From NCBI GenBank assembly GCA_026545225.1, contig CM048848.1:46130806-46194805 (forward strand): a stretch of 64,000 bases of DNA, in the 5' to 3' direction. Made by a program: the position numbers and the translations under genes. Positions 12,004 to 24,914 of the stretch are shown one piece after another. Position 1 is the stretch's first letter, and every line of letters starts with the position of its first letter. Under the pieces are notes generated by a model. That model searched no databases and was not told the origin of the DNA. It saw only the letters and a program-made list of their open reading frames with translations. Source of the DNA: Cornus controversa. Taxonomy: Eukaryota; Streptophyta; Magnoliopsida; Cornales; Cornaceae.

Positions 12004-14881
12004 TGTAAGGACCGGTTTAACTTTGGCCAGTTCCAAACTAATTTTGGACCGGGTTTTCTTTTTCCGAATTAATTAATTCCGGAAGAGAGTGAAAATATGT
12101 ATATATATATATATGGAGATGTGTATATATATATATATATGATCAATGTATTTATATTCAATTATAAATATATGGGGGACTTTATGCAATTATGAAGGAA
12201 TGTGGGTGCACATGTGTGATTACAAGTGTAGGTGTATAATGTGTGGTGTATAATAAGTAAGAAAAGAGGATAAGAAATGAGAGGAGGAGAGTGATCTGCC
12301 GAAAAAGGAAAAGAAGAAAAGAAAGAAAGAAAAGGGAAAAGAAAAGAGAAAGAAGAGAGAGGAGAAGTCGGGGAGAGAGAGAGAGAGAGAAACCGAGTGA
12401 GATCGGGAGAGAGAAACCGAGAAGGGGGAGGAGCTCGACGGCGCTCCGGCGGCTCGTGGGTTCGTTCGGCGGTAGCTGCTCCGGCGTGAGCACCGCTGGG
12501 TTCGGCCGTGACGCTCGGACGGGTGGTCCGTGGTGGCGTGACCGAAGGAAGATGGTGGGTTTTGGTGGCTTGACGGCGTGGGTTCGCTGGCGGTGGGCCG
12601 GTGATGGTGGCTCACGGTGGTCTGCCGGAGGTGTTGCTCGGTGGTTCGGCTGAGCACGACTGGGTCGTGTTTGGTTCGATTGGGGGGTTCGGTTTTGACT
12701 CCTCTGTTCACGGTTTGGGTCGAACTCAGATGGGTCTGTGGTGGTTGTGGTTTCGGTATTGGGTCCACGACTGGTTCGTGGTTGAGGATTTCGGTTGTAG
12801 CGGTGTTCAACAGAGGGTTGCTCTGGCTGTGGGATGGCCGGAGAAGATGACCGGAGTGGTGGCTGGTTTGGGGTTCAAATAGTGGCCGAAAATGGGGTCC
12901 TGTGATGGGTCTTCGGTTGGTGGAACAGCAGGTGGTTCACATGGACTGTTTTGGGTTCTCTTCTGGTGGGGTTGGCTCGACTGTAGGTGCGGGCTCGTGG
13001 CTGGTTTTGGGTGGAACTCGCGGGCTACCATGGTGGCTCGGTTGGGGGCTGATGGTTCGACGGTGCGGCCGATTTGTGGGTTCTCACGGCTGGGTTTTCA
13101 GGTGGTTCCGGCATGTTTTGATGGCCGAAAGTGGCCTGTTTGGATGGTTTCGGTTAACGATGGGTATTGTGGTACATGGGCTGCCATGAGGATGGTCCTT
13201 GGGGGGTCTTTGTAGGCATGGTTTGAGACACATGGACCATAGATGGGCTGTTTGGCTGGGTATTTGGATTGTTGGTCTTGGAGTACTTTGTTTAATAGTG
13301 TTGTTTAATTGAATTGGAAATTGAAGATCAATCCATAGATTTTGGAATAGGTTCAAAATGGTGATTGGGCAGCCATGAATCTGGCTTGGTTGTTAGTCTC
13401 AGGTTAATTATAAATGCATGGGCCTGAAGTGTACATGGGCTAGAAGTGGGCAGCCAACTTGGATCATAATTGGGTTGGAATTGCATTATGAATGGGATGA
13501 TTTTGGTTGGGCCAATGACCGAAAAGGGTTTGGGTTAGTTTCCAATTTAAGCTGGGCTAACTTTATGATTGGGTTTGTTTTATGGTTGAATTAGACGATT
13601 TCTTTGGAATATAATCTTTGATATAAATTGATGTATGAATTGTTGTTTATACCTTATGTGACATGTAGCGCATATATGGGCCTTTTGGTTGAAAATTATG
13701 TTTTACAAGAAGATGAATGAGTTTCTTTTGCGTTGAAAAGATTGCTCCATGTGTTAAAATGCATGAATTGATTATATGTGCAAAATGGTATATGTATGGC
13801 ATGTGTAGAATTTTAAAGAAAATGATGAAAACCGAGTTTTGGGAAATGAGCTTGTTCTTTTGGCATTGTGAATGGTTGAATAACATGCTAGAATGGATAT
13901 AGGGCATGTATTGAGTGTAATGCATCCAATGTGCGAATGTATATGTAAAAATGTGAAGTATTTTGTGCTTGTGATGAATACTCGGGAATGACTCATAGAA
14001 AATAGAAGGGGAAAACATCCTCTTTGGGGTTGAAAGTCCTCTACCTTGCGCAAGTGGGTGGTGACCGGACGGGTTAGTAGCCCGAAATAGCCAAAGGGTT
14101 TTAAAATATGGGACTACGGTACATATCATGTGTGTGGCGTGCGTGTGAGCTCAATTCCGAGTATAGTGTGATTTTTGTGTTGAATCATGTGACGTGATGT
14201 GACTTATGTGAAGTAAGTGAATTTGTTGATAAATTCGTGTGTATCATATGTTACAGATATGATGGATTGTGAAATGAAGTATGTTGTAAAATTATATGGT
14301 TGTCCAGTTGCATTTGATGCATATGCCATGATTTGAAAGAAATGAGTAGAAATGTGAGTTTTATGATGATTCCGTTAAACTTGTGCTTAAATCCCATTTT
14401 GATCATATGTTATAGATATGATGAGACTGCGCATTATTGCATGTGTAGATTGAAAATTTTGTGGTAGTCAAGGACCTTGATGTCTATGCCATGTGAAGTG
14501 AAAGTTTCGATCTTTGGACTAGAATGCTAGGAAGCATGACACGTAGTAGGCAGTGTGTGTTGATTTGTGTTTATGCATTGATATGAGATATGAATTTGGA
14601 CGGATTGCACAACGTATTACCTTGAGCCCGTTGAAAATTGCTCATCCCCCTACACTAACACTTTCAGGACATGACAAGGAGATGGTTGGTGGTGTGCAAT
14701 CGTGAGTTGGACTTAAAGTTAGAAAGGTCTCTCATTTTTGACATTTTGTATTATGCGCGTCCAGGATGTGGACATGATGCGCTTAGACATGTATAAAGGG
14801 ACTTCCATTTTGAGATATTGTATATGGACATTGTGACTTTAATGTTGCTTTGTAGATTAGAATGATTATGTATGTTATAGG

Positions 14882-14967
14882 AATGCTGGGGGGACACGTG
14901 CCCAGAAGTGTCCATTTTTATTGTTAGATATAAATGCTGGGGGACACGAGCCCAGAAGTGTCCATTT
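14882..14967 (+). repeat. Paired direct repeat with self-complementary words in the nested LTR
   Basis: Two copies of a ~35-bp unit (14882-14917 and 14933-14967), each with AATGCTGGGGG, GACACG and GCCCAGAAGTGTCCATTT. GGACAC and GTGTCC can pair within a unit. The unit lies about 175-260 bp from the LTR end, where sister LTRs carry other palindromic words. Confidence 0.75.
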
Positions 14968-15143
14968 GAATTGAAAGCAGGTATAACACGCCAGGATCTG
15001 ATTATTTAGAATGGGTCATCCCAATTTTCGTAAAAATAATGAGAAATTGAGATTGTATGATCAGGTGGTGGTTATAGCGTGAGGGTGATCTCACGGAGTT
15101 CACACCTCGGTTTCCGGGACTCGGGAATCTGGGCGTGACAGGA

Positions 15144-15155
15144 TAGTATCAGAGC
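15144..15155 (+). other. Primer-binding site of the nested chromovirus-like remnant
   Basis: TAGTATCAGAGC follows the LTR end GGGCGTGACA by three bases. It differs by one base from TGGTATCAGAGC, the site complementary to initiator tRNA-Met. Confidence 0.75.
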
Positions 15156-15272
15156 TTGATACTATCACATGAATGTGGTTAAGGTTGTTCACGGGGTTGA
15201 GTGAACGGGTTCACACTCGGGATTCGGGTCGGTCCGGGGGAGTCCCGGTGGTTCGGGTTTCGGGGCGTGACA

Positions 15273-15691
15273 AAGTCATTCTTTTTTATTCCATATTTTC
15301 CTTCATCTTTTCAAGTTCTAATTGGATTGGTGAAGTGTATTGGTTATTGGAGGAAAAACTAGATAAGAATATAAAAAAAAAAATTTTATTTATATGGATC
15401 CATGGTGGTGAATTCTCTTTCCTTGAGATTTGTCCTATCATTTGATCTAAAGACATTTAATATTAGTTTTTATTATTAAATAAAAAATTAGAATTTTATT
15501 TTTTTAAATACTCATTTTTCATCTCAAGAGATTTAGGTTTTGAAGTTTAGACTTGTTACTGATTCTCACTTGAGAGTGGTTCGACCCTGCTTACTACTAT
15601 ACAGTTTTTAGTAAAGTTTTTGCAGGTTTTATTATTTTTTGTACGAAGTGTAGAAAAGCAACGACAAACATCCACTATTCTACACCCGTCA
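15273..15691 (+). repeat. 3' LTR of Athila-1, right part
   Basis: This continues the LTR after the nested element and matches 2073-2492 of the 5' LTR. It ends TACACCCGTCA and is followed by the target duplication GCTTC (15692-15696). Confidence 0.95.
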
Positions 15692-18600
15692 GCTTCCTGT
15701 GTTGTCACCAATCGAGCAAGAGCATCAACATTAGAATTCTCATTGTGGGGTACTCGTGTGATGGAAAACTTATGGAAGTGAGTGACCAACTCTTGTACTT
15801 TTTGTAAGTAGGACTTCATCTTTTCTCCTTTTGCTTCATATTCAGCGCGAATTTGCTGGGCAACCAGCTGGGAGTCAGTGTAGGCTTTTAACTACTACAA
15901 GGCATATTTGAAAGTTTCCCCCTTCGGAGATATGATTAATATTCCTGCACCACTGGCCTACGCATTCGACGATCCGTCCATGAATAATTTCTATGTGCAG
16001 CTTGGGTTCATTAGGCCTTCTTTATTCTGTTGGACCGGTCTTTCCTTCTCTTCCTGCTGAATTTGTTCTTCTTCTAGGGGATAGGTTAATTCGCTATAAA
16101 GTCTACCAATACTTGGCCCTTTATCGGCGTCCTTGGCTTGTACTGAATGTCGAATTCTCCCAGTTCCATAGACCACTTCATAAGCCATCTAGAGGTTTTT
16201 GGTTTGAAGAGGACTTGCCGGAGTGGTTGATCAGTGAGTACTACTATTGTATGTGTTTGGAAATATGGCCTGAGTTTCTTCGCTGACATGACCAGGGCAA
16301 ATATTAGTTTTTCTAGTAAAGGATACCTCTCTTATGCCCCTCAAAGCACTCTGTTGGCATAATAAATTAGCTTCTACACTCCTTCCTTTTCTCGCACTAA
16401 TGCGGAGGTGACAACTACGGGGGAGACAGCCAAGTATAAGTACAGTTCATTCCCTACGTGTGCGCAAGATAGAAGTTAAGGAGAACTGAGATACTGTTTT
16501 AGCTCAATCAAGGCTTATTCACACTCCAGCGTCCACTTAAATGCCTACTTGAGAACTTAGAAAAATGGGAGACACTTGTCTGTGGCACGGGAGATTAGTC
16601 GGCACAATGTTGCCACCTTCTCTATCAACTTCTAGATTTCTTTAATCGTTCTAGGTGATTTTGTATCCAGGATGGCCAGTACCTTCTGTGGGTTGACTTC
16701 TATTCCTTTTTTGCTGACTAAGTAGCCCAAGAATTTTCTGGATGAAACCCCAAAAGCGCACTTACTAGGGTTTAGCTTTATTCTATACCTTTGAAGGATA
16801 TTAAAGGCTTCCTGAAAATCATCCAAATGGCTTATGGCTTTTTGGCTTTTGACGAGCATGTCATCGACATACACTTCCATGTTTCTGTCGATTTGCTCTT
16901 TAAATATCCTTTCACCAGCCTTTGATAGGTTGCGCCAGAATTCTGCAAGCCAAATGGCATTACTCTGTAGTAGTACAACCCTCTTTCTATTATGAAGGAT
17001 GTCTTTTCTTAGTCTGATTGCAACATTGGAATTTCATTATACCTTGAGTAGGCATCCATGAAATTGAGTTGCTCACACCTGACCGCCCTTTCCACTAGCA
17101 TGTCAATCCGTGGAATGGGAAAACTATCCTTTGGACATGTTTTATTCAGATCAGTGAAGTCCAAACATAAGCGCCACTTGCCATGGGACTTTTTTACTAA
17201 GACTACATTTGCTAACCAATCTGGGTAGTGGGTTTCCTGCACGAAGTTGGCCTTTAATAATTTATCCACTTCGTCAGAGATTGCCAAATTTTTTTCTAGG
17301 GCGAAGGTTCGTCTCTTCCGTCTAACAAGCTTAGCGGCTGGGTTGACATTCAACTGATGCACAGCAATGGTTGGGTCAATTCCGGGCATGTCCTCGTGGG
17401 ACCAAGCAAATACATCATTATTCTTTCGGAGGAATTGGATAAGCTCTTTCCAAGTGGTGGGTGAGAGTGATGATCCCATGCTCACCTTTTTTCCTACATC
17501 TTGTTCATACAAGTCAACCTTCACCAATTCCTTCATTGGTTCCACGTGGTCGACTTCCTCTTTTTCTTCCACATCTAGGCCTTCTATACTCAAAGTTTAA
17601 GGTACCTTTTTTTTCTTTCAAGGAAGTGGCGTAACATTCTTAGGCAGTGGCCTAATCTCCTCTTAGCTCCCCAATGCCGTAGTCAGTGGGAAACCGAACG
17701 AGGAGATGATAGGTGGAGATCACTGCTCTCATGGCGTTTAATGTGACTCTTCTCAGGATGACATTGTATGCAGTTGGATAGTCTACAACAAAGAAGGTCA
17801 CCATCCACTTGCTTTGGACTTGTACCAGCAGTGACCAGAAAGTCAACGATGCCAAGTGGAAAAAACTTCTCTCCAGAAAATCCAACAAATGGGGATTTAG
17901 TAGGCTTGAGTCTTTCCCTACCAATCCTTATCTGGTCAAAGACTCCTACAAACAGGATGTCAACAGAGCTGCCGTTATCAATCAGCACTTGCTTAATTAT
18001 GAAACTAGTGATAATCATCATGACCACAAGGGTATCATCATGTGGTTGCTGAACTCTCCTTGCGTCAGCCTCTGAGAAAGTTCTAATTTGATCGTCTAGC
18101 CGGGGGAGCTTGGTGGGCGCTGGACTTATTTTGCCCTCTTAACAAAAGCTTCTAATTTTCCTCGCGTGGGCTTTGTGGGCAGCCTTGGATTCCCTACCCC
18201 CAGCAAGTCTACCCGAGATAACTTTGATTTCTCCTAATAGAGAATCTCTTCGAGTGTTGTTGTCTTTACCATCTTGTTAGTGATTCTGCGCTCTCCTCTT
18301 GTTACCAGCCACGAATCTACGTAGATGGCCTCTACGAATCAGACTTTCAATCTATTTTTTCAAGTCTATGCACTCATTCATATCGTGCCCATTGTCGCGA
18401 TGAAACCTACAATACTTATTGCGGGACCTCTTAGAGGGATCAATTCTTAGCTTTGGGGGTCATGCCACAACTGGGTCATCTTGGATGTAGAGGAGGATTT
18501 TGCTTATCAACATGTTCAGAGGGGTAAAGGTGTTGAATCCCCGATCATGACGCGATGTTTTATCGCTCTGCTCCTGTAACGTCTTGCCATACTTGGGATC

Positions 18601-19700
18601 TCTCTCCTCTTTGGTGAACTGTCCTCCCCTTTTCTTGTTTGCTTTTTTTGTCACCAATTCTTTTCTCTCTCCTTGCATCAAGGGCATCCTCTACATTTAT
18701 TTATTTTTGGGTCTTCAAGAGTAGCTCGGATATGCTTTCTGGAGGGTGCTTGGAAATTGAGTACAAGAAATTTAAAGGCATCAAGCCCCACTGAATGCGG
18801 TAACTACCACCTTATCGTCTAGAGCATCGACCTGAAACATCTCCCTGTTAAATTAGTTGATGCAGTCTCGTAACTCACCCTTAGTCTATCTCACGTTCAA
18901 GAGATAGGCACAGGCTTCAGGCGGCAATAAAATTGCCTACGGACAATTGGCTTAGTTCCTTGAAGGTACGTATAAATGCCAGTTTCAGGCTATTAAACCA
19001 TGACCGGACAGAACCTTTTAATGTAGTAGAAAAGGCTCTACACATGATTTCATTTGGTACTCCTTGAAGGTGCATCAGAGCCTTAGATAATCTAGCGGGT
19101 CCTTGGTCCCGTCAAAGCTTTTAAAGGTGGGCATTTTGAACTTGTTAGGTAGAGGACAGTTCATTACCCCAGCGGAGAAAGGAAGGTTGGATTACTGAAC
19201 TAGATCCTCCACTAACGCTGGGCCTTTCCCCTTTATGGCATGAGCTATACTCTCTACCTTGGCTCTAAGGTCCTGCATCTCTATATCATAGTAGGAAGCT
19301 TCTCCTGGATGCCTTGAGTCCCTGTGAGTACAAGTCCTAAACTCCAAATCACCCTAGGAACAAACTCTTTCTGGAAGGGCTAGGTGAATTGGACTGGTCC
19401 CTTCTCGATCGCTTCTAACTTGGCTCTGGGCCGCACTGTCTACTGCAACTCCACTACCTCGCCCTGCCTCATCTCCTTCTAGGTCAACTGGCCTAAGGTG
19501 ACTTCGCGACGGTACCGGTGTCATAGGAAGGAAGCACTGCAGGATTGCCGTATTTTGCTGAATTAACTGAGCTAGACTTTGATTCAAGTTCTAAACCTGA
19601 TATTCCAATGTTGCGACACATTCCTAGTCATTTGGGACTCTGGGGCGTGCCCTAAGGAAGTCTCCATGACCAGGGGGCTGCATGCCTCCTTTTCCTATTA
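15692..19700 (-). mobile_element. Tat-lineage Ty3/gypsy element Tat-1, gag to RNase H
   Basis: Read on the minus strand, the parts are gag (about 19668 down to 18100; a C-H-C zinc-type region near 18440-18300), protease (about 18027-17700, motif LIDNGSS), reverse transcriptase (about 17593-16640; LCLDFTDLNKTCPKDSFPIPRID, FMDAYS, VDDMLVKS, LNPSKCAFGVSS) and RNase H (about 16290-15560, ending VPHNENSNVDALARL). These motifs are typical of Tat elements. The integrase lies at 1-1244. No 5' LTR is visible; the element seems to end near 19700 where an inverted repeat begins. It is old, with many breaks. Confidence 0.85.
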
Positions 19701-19708
19701 TCTCATGT

Positions 19709-20160
19709 TAATAGTAACCTTACTTCCAAACCCAATTACGCTTTTATATTATTTAAATGTATGATATTAATATAAATATATATAAGGTGGAAGCTATTTT
19801 TAACGATTGACTGCCAGGATGAAACAGATGGTGTCATCTCCTTCATCCCCGACGATGATGGCAATAAAATGTGAAGACTATCATAAATGGATAAGCTCTG
19901 ATACCATGTTAGAAATAATATTAATATTAATTGATATAAGATTAATTTAATTAAATACAATTGTTTCTTTATTTTTAACATGGTATCGGAGTTTATCAAT
20001 TTCTGATAGTCTTCACATTTTATTGCCCTCATCGTTGGGGATGAAGGAGATGGCACCATCCGCTTCATTCCAACGATCAATCATAAAAAATAGTTTCCAC
20101 CTTATATATCATACATTTAAATAATATAAAAGAGTAATTGGGTTTGGGAGTAAGATTTCT
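19709..20160. repeat. Long inverted repeat with two head-to-head copia-type primer sites
   Basis: The arms, about 19709-19906 and 19981-20160, are reverse complements with modest divergence. Each begins at the centre with a tRNA-iMet primer site: TGGTATCAGAGC on the minus strand (19895-19906) and TGGTATCGGAGT on the plus strand (19981-19992). A ~74-bp AT-rich centre between them resembles an LTR tail (TTCTAACA and TTTTAACA). Each arm carries ~170 bp of leader-like DNA, with no coding domain. It looks like a palindromic copia or TRIM fragment; a fold-back hairpin transcript is possible. Confidence 0.7.
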
Positions 20161-20706
20161 ATTATATATTCCAAGCCTGTCCTATCGATATCGTCTGAAT
20201 TAAACATTTCATTTAATTCCAATACTACCCTTGACATGGTTGTTCATAAATTTGGATAAATAAGAACTCTATCATGAAATGGGCAGTGCAATCTCATTTT
20301 CAGCAAAAACCAGGGCTCATGGACTGTCCATGTTTGACATGTCCTCAGTGTTCCTGCATGGGACATCTCTCTCGATCTCCATGGCCTAAATTTGGTACAA
20401 TAATTTAGAGAAAACTCAGTGAAGTACATTACTTTGACTATGTACTGAGTTGTTTTTCCTGATCAATTGAGTCTATTTATTAATATTCTCGCATTGTAGA
20501 CGAGGCCAACATCAATTTAGGTCTAAAATTGAGTAATGCATTGTCTGAAAAAAGGTCAAGCTTTTCGAGGTGGACTACTTCAACATTCATTTGCAAATCA
20601 TGCAGTGAAATTAAGAGTACTTGACCCAAAATCTAATTCGCAGCGCTGTCTATCGTACCGTTGACTCTATTTAGTTATGGAGTATAGTAAGCAAAAAAAA
20701 ATGAAA

Positions 20707-20756
<50 letters not shown>

Positions 20757-20953
20757 TTGTTGACTAAATTATCTCTTTTGATAGGGCCCAAAACGAAAAG
20801 ACAAAAAAAAAGTTATCTTTGTTAAATAAATTATCTCATCTAACACCACACATTGTCTAGGCAAAGCCTTTTTCCTTCCATTTCCCACCCGTTTATTATA
20901 CTCTATATAACACATTTCAGGGATAGTTATAAGAGACATAATCAAAGATTTAG

Positions 20954-20999
<46 letters not shown>

Positions 21000-22458
21000 T
21001 TGGTATATTTTAATAATAAAATCAAAAATAAATAATATCAATTGTAATTTAATACATAAATGGAACGGATGGGAGGGGAACTCCTTCAGTTTCCACCAGG
21101 ACTGTGAGAATATTCCTTTTTCATTTCAACACCATTTAAATTGATGCATGAGGAAGACTATCACAGAAAACCTGCAAAAGAAATAGAAACCAAGTAATTA
21201 CTGTAAATAATTTTCAAGGATTAACTATTTTTTTCCCTATAGAAAGTCTAAATCATTTAGCTCACCATCAACACAACGAATAATAAGTACCAAGTTTAGT
21301 GATAATATGGTATTGCATAATTTTTATGCATTCACGGTTCGTTAAAATCCTTGTACTTAAACAAGATAGATATAGAAAAGAATGATTATAGATCAAACAT
21401 CTTGACTTCAAAGAAGTTTGAGCAACCGATCTAAAATATGTATGTATATGATATACTATGCATGTATTCTTAATAATGAAACTCATTCTAAACTTTAATT
21501 TAATTTATCAATTTTCATTCGCCAGCAAAAGAAAGTACCTTATTATTCAATTTTCAGCATATGTCTAATTTGAAAAATATTATAATAAAATGTTAAGTTT
21601 CTCTTAACTTTTGTCTTTACATTCACGAAAAAAAAAATTTTCATTCCCAATATAAAAGATCGGGACTTTTGTCAAAAGGACAATCTCTTGATAGCCCGAG
21701 TTTTTTTTGTAAATTTATTTATTCAATAAGTGAAAAGTAGGATCCCATTTGGTAAGTTACATCGACCTCTTCTAAATTATAAAAGAAAAAGGAAAACCAA
21801 GCAACATTTCATGCGTTTTCGAAGAATAAATTGCTCTCTCAAGACGTTAATGTCTAGTAATACTTTCTCTCTTTTGCTTAATGCTAGTTGTCGTGGGCAT
21901 CAACATAATCGACTTATTTATATATGAATGGGGTCAGTCACATAAATCTTGTCTTCATTTCTATTTATTACTCGTCAAACAGCTTATCATGTTTAAGTTT
22001 TTACTTTCTAAAGTCATTTCTAATAATTTCATCTCACATTTATTTTTAGTCACTCTCTCCATCTCTTATCTTCAATGAAAATTAAACCTTATCTTCTCAT
22101 CAACACATATGTAGGTCTCTATGTATGTGTCCAAAATCTAAATCTACTATCTCTTAGATGCTTAATACTAGTCAACATATGAACATTTCTTTGTTTCATT
22201 TTCTCCCTTGAAAGAAATGGAAAGACAATATGATCCTCAATTAGTTATATGAAATCATGACTTTACCATTATTATGAGAAGCAAACATAAATACAAGGAC
22301 ACATTTAGGTGTTGTTTGATAACTCAATTGAGCGCTTAATTCTAAATAGATTAAACACTTATCCAATTAAGTATGATTTATAACACAATTTGAATATAAC
22401 TGAAAATGGTAAGCACCATTTAAAATGGGGTAAAATTTTAAGTGACATGGACATCACT
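20161..22458. other. Intergenic DNA with microsatellites
   Basis: I see no gene or element here. There is a (TA)n run at about 20711-20754 and a (CA)n(TA)n run at about 20957-20999. Short open frames are AT-rich and show no known domain. Confidence 0.6.
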
Positions 22459-23191
22459 TGTAAAGACCAGGTCCAATTTTGACCGATTTCTCTTTTATTC
22501 ATCATTTTTGCGATAAATGCATTTTAAATGATGTTTAGTATGTTTTAAATGTAGAAAATATGTTTGGAAACTTGTTTAGAGGTTCTGGGAAGCTTTGGGA
22601 GCGTTTGCGTAATTTTTAGAATTTTGGGTCGACGGGGCCCGGGAAGTGGATTGGGTTTGCTCGAGAATCCGAAAATATTTTGGAAAATATTTATTTTTCA
22701 TTTTAGACCAAATGAAATGGTTAAAGAGTTAAGTAAGGGATTTCGGAGCCGTAACCACTTTTGAAATTGAAAACGGAGGTCGGGAGGGTACGTTAAGTGT
22801 CCCGAGGGCATTTTGGTCATTTTTTATTATAAATATTTTAAATATCTTTAATTGCAGAGATTAATTCACTTTATCTTGACCCAGCAATTGATCAGCCCTC
22901 TCTCTTCTCCCCCTTTTTCATCTTTCTTCATTCTTTCTTCATTTTAGAGGTGTAAGCTTGAATTCGGGAGTTGTGAGTGAAGGACAACTTGTAGTACGTG
23001 GCAAGAGCTTCGGTTTGAACCAAACAAACTTAGATTATGGAAAGGTAGAAAGGAATTCTTGAGATTTGTCAGAAAATCCTTTAAATTCGAGGTAGTGGTG
23101 TTTATTCCATCTTATTCATCGTTTCTAGGATTTTGTTAAATTTGGGGATGTATTAGCTAAGTTAGTATATATGTATGAGAGAATTGATGGG
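22459..23191 (+). repeat. Start of a Ty3/gypsy LTR (chromovirus-like family), incomplete
   Basis: It begins TGTAAAGACCAGGTCC, which closely matches the reverse complement of the LTR end at 50443 (TGTAGAGACCGGGTCC). It runs into the Athila-like element at 23192, and its remainder is not found on the far side of that element. Confidence 0.65.
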
Positions 23192-24909
23192 TGATCAGTG
23201 CTGAATGTTACTCATTTTAACCTCTTAATTTGCATATTTTATTCTCTTAGTGATAGATTATTTGTGATTTTACTCTGTTTTAGTATTTTCTGTATTTCAG
23301 GACTTTAATGATTATTTCAGTTAAAATCATGATTTTTGGACTTTTAAAGATGACCTTCAAGAGGGTCATATGAAGCCTACATCAAGTGGATCAATTCAAC
23401 TCCATATTTCAACTAAACACATCCCAAGGAAGAGGTCTAAAAGAATTATAACTGCTTAAAGGTATTTCGAGTTGAAATCCAATTTTGCACATAATACAGT
23501 TTTTATCCTATTTTTGAAAATAGACCGTAACTCTTATTTTAGAGAGTCAAAATGGCCCAATTCCTACATAAGTTTAACGAAATTCGATTCTGGATCTTTT
23601 TGTATTTCACGAAAATTTTGTGAATCAGACTTCTGAGGCGTCAAATGTTGAGCCGAAGTTCAATAGAAAAATTCACCTGATTTGGACCTGTGAAAAAATC
23701 CTAATTGTCTCCTAACTAGGTGGGGAGACTTGATATTCTCTTAACCATTAAAAGTGACAAATTGGGGCTATATTGAGGACCTTTATGCAATAGCTTTGAA
23801 AAGCTTTTAGGATAGAGAAACATTGGAGAACAAGGTCTTATGCGTATTGTAGTAACCTTTGTGGACGGGTGTGAGTGGGCGGGTGCGAAGACAGACACTG
23901 GACTAAGCTACCACATTGACAGGGTACAAGGTGCTCAATCCCACATCGCCTGGGTGTGGAAAAGGGGATGTGCTTATATGTAGTATGCTCTCTTCAAATG
24001 GAATGAGGCCTTTTGGGGTAAAACCCAAGAGTAAAACCGTGCAGGCTCAGGCCCAAAGTGGACAATATCATACTATGTGTTGGAGTGGGGTATTACACGT
24101 ATTCCATAGAGATGGCGTCTTCTTCCTCAACAGTTAAAGTGTATTCTTCTACCATGAGCGGCTAGTTCATCCACTAGGGTTTGGATGTAACCCTAACTAA
24201 GCATCAATGGTTTGATTGTTCTAACTATTGAAAATTTTTGCATAGACAGTGTAATTTAGATGATTCTATTTAAAGAATTGAGCAATAAAAGTCTTATAAA
24301 TTCAGTTTCAATGATTTCTTATCTTGTGTTAGATACTTAATTGTTGTGATTGAACTCAATCCCTCTTGTTTTATGTGATTATGAGAGTGATTAGTACACA
24401 ATGGTAATTATTGAATATATCATTAAAAGTTTTGATGGATTATACCTAGAGAAGATGAACCATACTGTACCCTAGAGTAGAGTAGTTAGGCAGATGGCCT
24501 ATAGTAATCGAAGATAATCCATGACTTAGCTTTAATCATATTTTATCCTCTTGATGATTCAAGGTGAGCTTTTAGCCATTGACACCATTTATGCATGATA
24601 TAATTCTCCATAGTTAGTTCAATTAACCATTGATTGTGAAGTTAGTGGTGAAGTCAATAACTCTAGAGTTATCTCATATTATTTTCACTCCTTAGTTTCT
24701 CTTGCTTTTGCTTAATTTCTTTATTAGTTAAATAAGAATACAAATCAGCAACATATTCTTTCTTAATTTAATTAGAATTAATTCCATTTATCCAACACAG
24801 TCCGACCACAGTCCCTAAGGTTTGACACCCCTTTCGATATCCTTATTTTGCAGAGAATTCATTCTATTACAAAGTGGTATATTTTAATTGATACACTTAG
24901 CCACGATCA
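23192..24909 (+). repeat. 5' LTR of Athila-2
   Basis: It begins TGATCAGTGCTGAATG and ends CCACGATCA just before the primer site. Its first ~560 bp match 29638-30200. It contains a TRIM-like LTR insertion at about 23917-24099. Confidence 0.85.
23917..24099 (+). repeat. Probable TRIM or copia solo LTR inside the Athila-2 5' LTR
   Basis: It carries the CAATCCCACATCGCCTGGG ... GGCCCAAAGTGGACAATATC ... GTGGGGTATTACA signature of a small plant LTR family. Edges were placed at TGACAGGG and ATTACA by eye; no clear target duplication was found. Confidence 0.45.
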
Positions 24910-24914
24910 AATTT

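Larger units (their letters stand above)
12004..15272 (+). mobile_element. Nested Ty3/gypsy remnant, chromovirus-like, inside the Athila-1 3' LTR
   Basis: The insertion starts TGTAAGGACCGG and ends GGGGCGTGACA, flanked by the perfect duplication AAGTC (11999-12003 and 15273-15277). Its parts are one LTR of about 3.1 kb (12004 to about 15140), a tRNA-iMet-type primer site (15144-15155) and a short tail that again ends like the LTR. No coding domain remains. The LTR has a purine-rich and then GC-rich stretch (12290-13250) with open but low-complexity frames. It shares blocks with the LTR at 36552-38997, such as the text around 14580-14700. The Tekay/Del-like assignment is inferred from LTR size, termini and primer type. 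Confidence 0.85.
1245..15691 (+). mobile_element. Athila-lineage Ty3/gypsy retrotransposon Athila-1, nearly whole, with nested insertion
   Basis: This element has two long LTRs, a primer-binding site, gag, protease, reverse transcriptase, RNase H, integrase and a polypurine tract. It is flanked by the perfect 5-bp duplication GCTTC (1240-1244 and 15692-15696). The Athila assignment rests on the tRNA-Asp-type primer site and on RT and integrase motifs. The coding region is interrupted only about three times. The two LTRs differ at roughly a dozen places by eye (about 1%), which at the usual plant rate suggests an age under half a million years. It landed in Tat-1 and was itself hit by another element at 12004-15272. 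I found no env-like ORF between pol and the 3' LTR. Confidence 0.95.

Noticed and set aside
12220-12810. 196-codon open frame on the minus strand
   Set aside because: It lies in the purine-rich and GT-rich part of an LTR; the product is low-complexity (S, F, P runs) with no domain, and frames are open on both strands.
12004-15272. Simple solo LTR
   Set aside because: A primer-binding site follows an LTR end at about 15140 and the tail again ends like an LTR, so it is a reduced element rather than a clean solo LTR.
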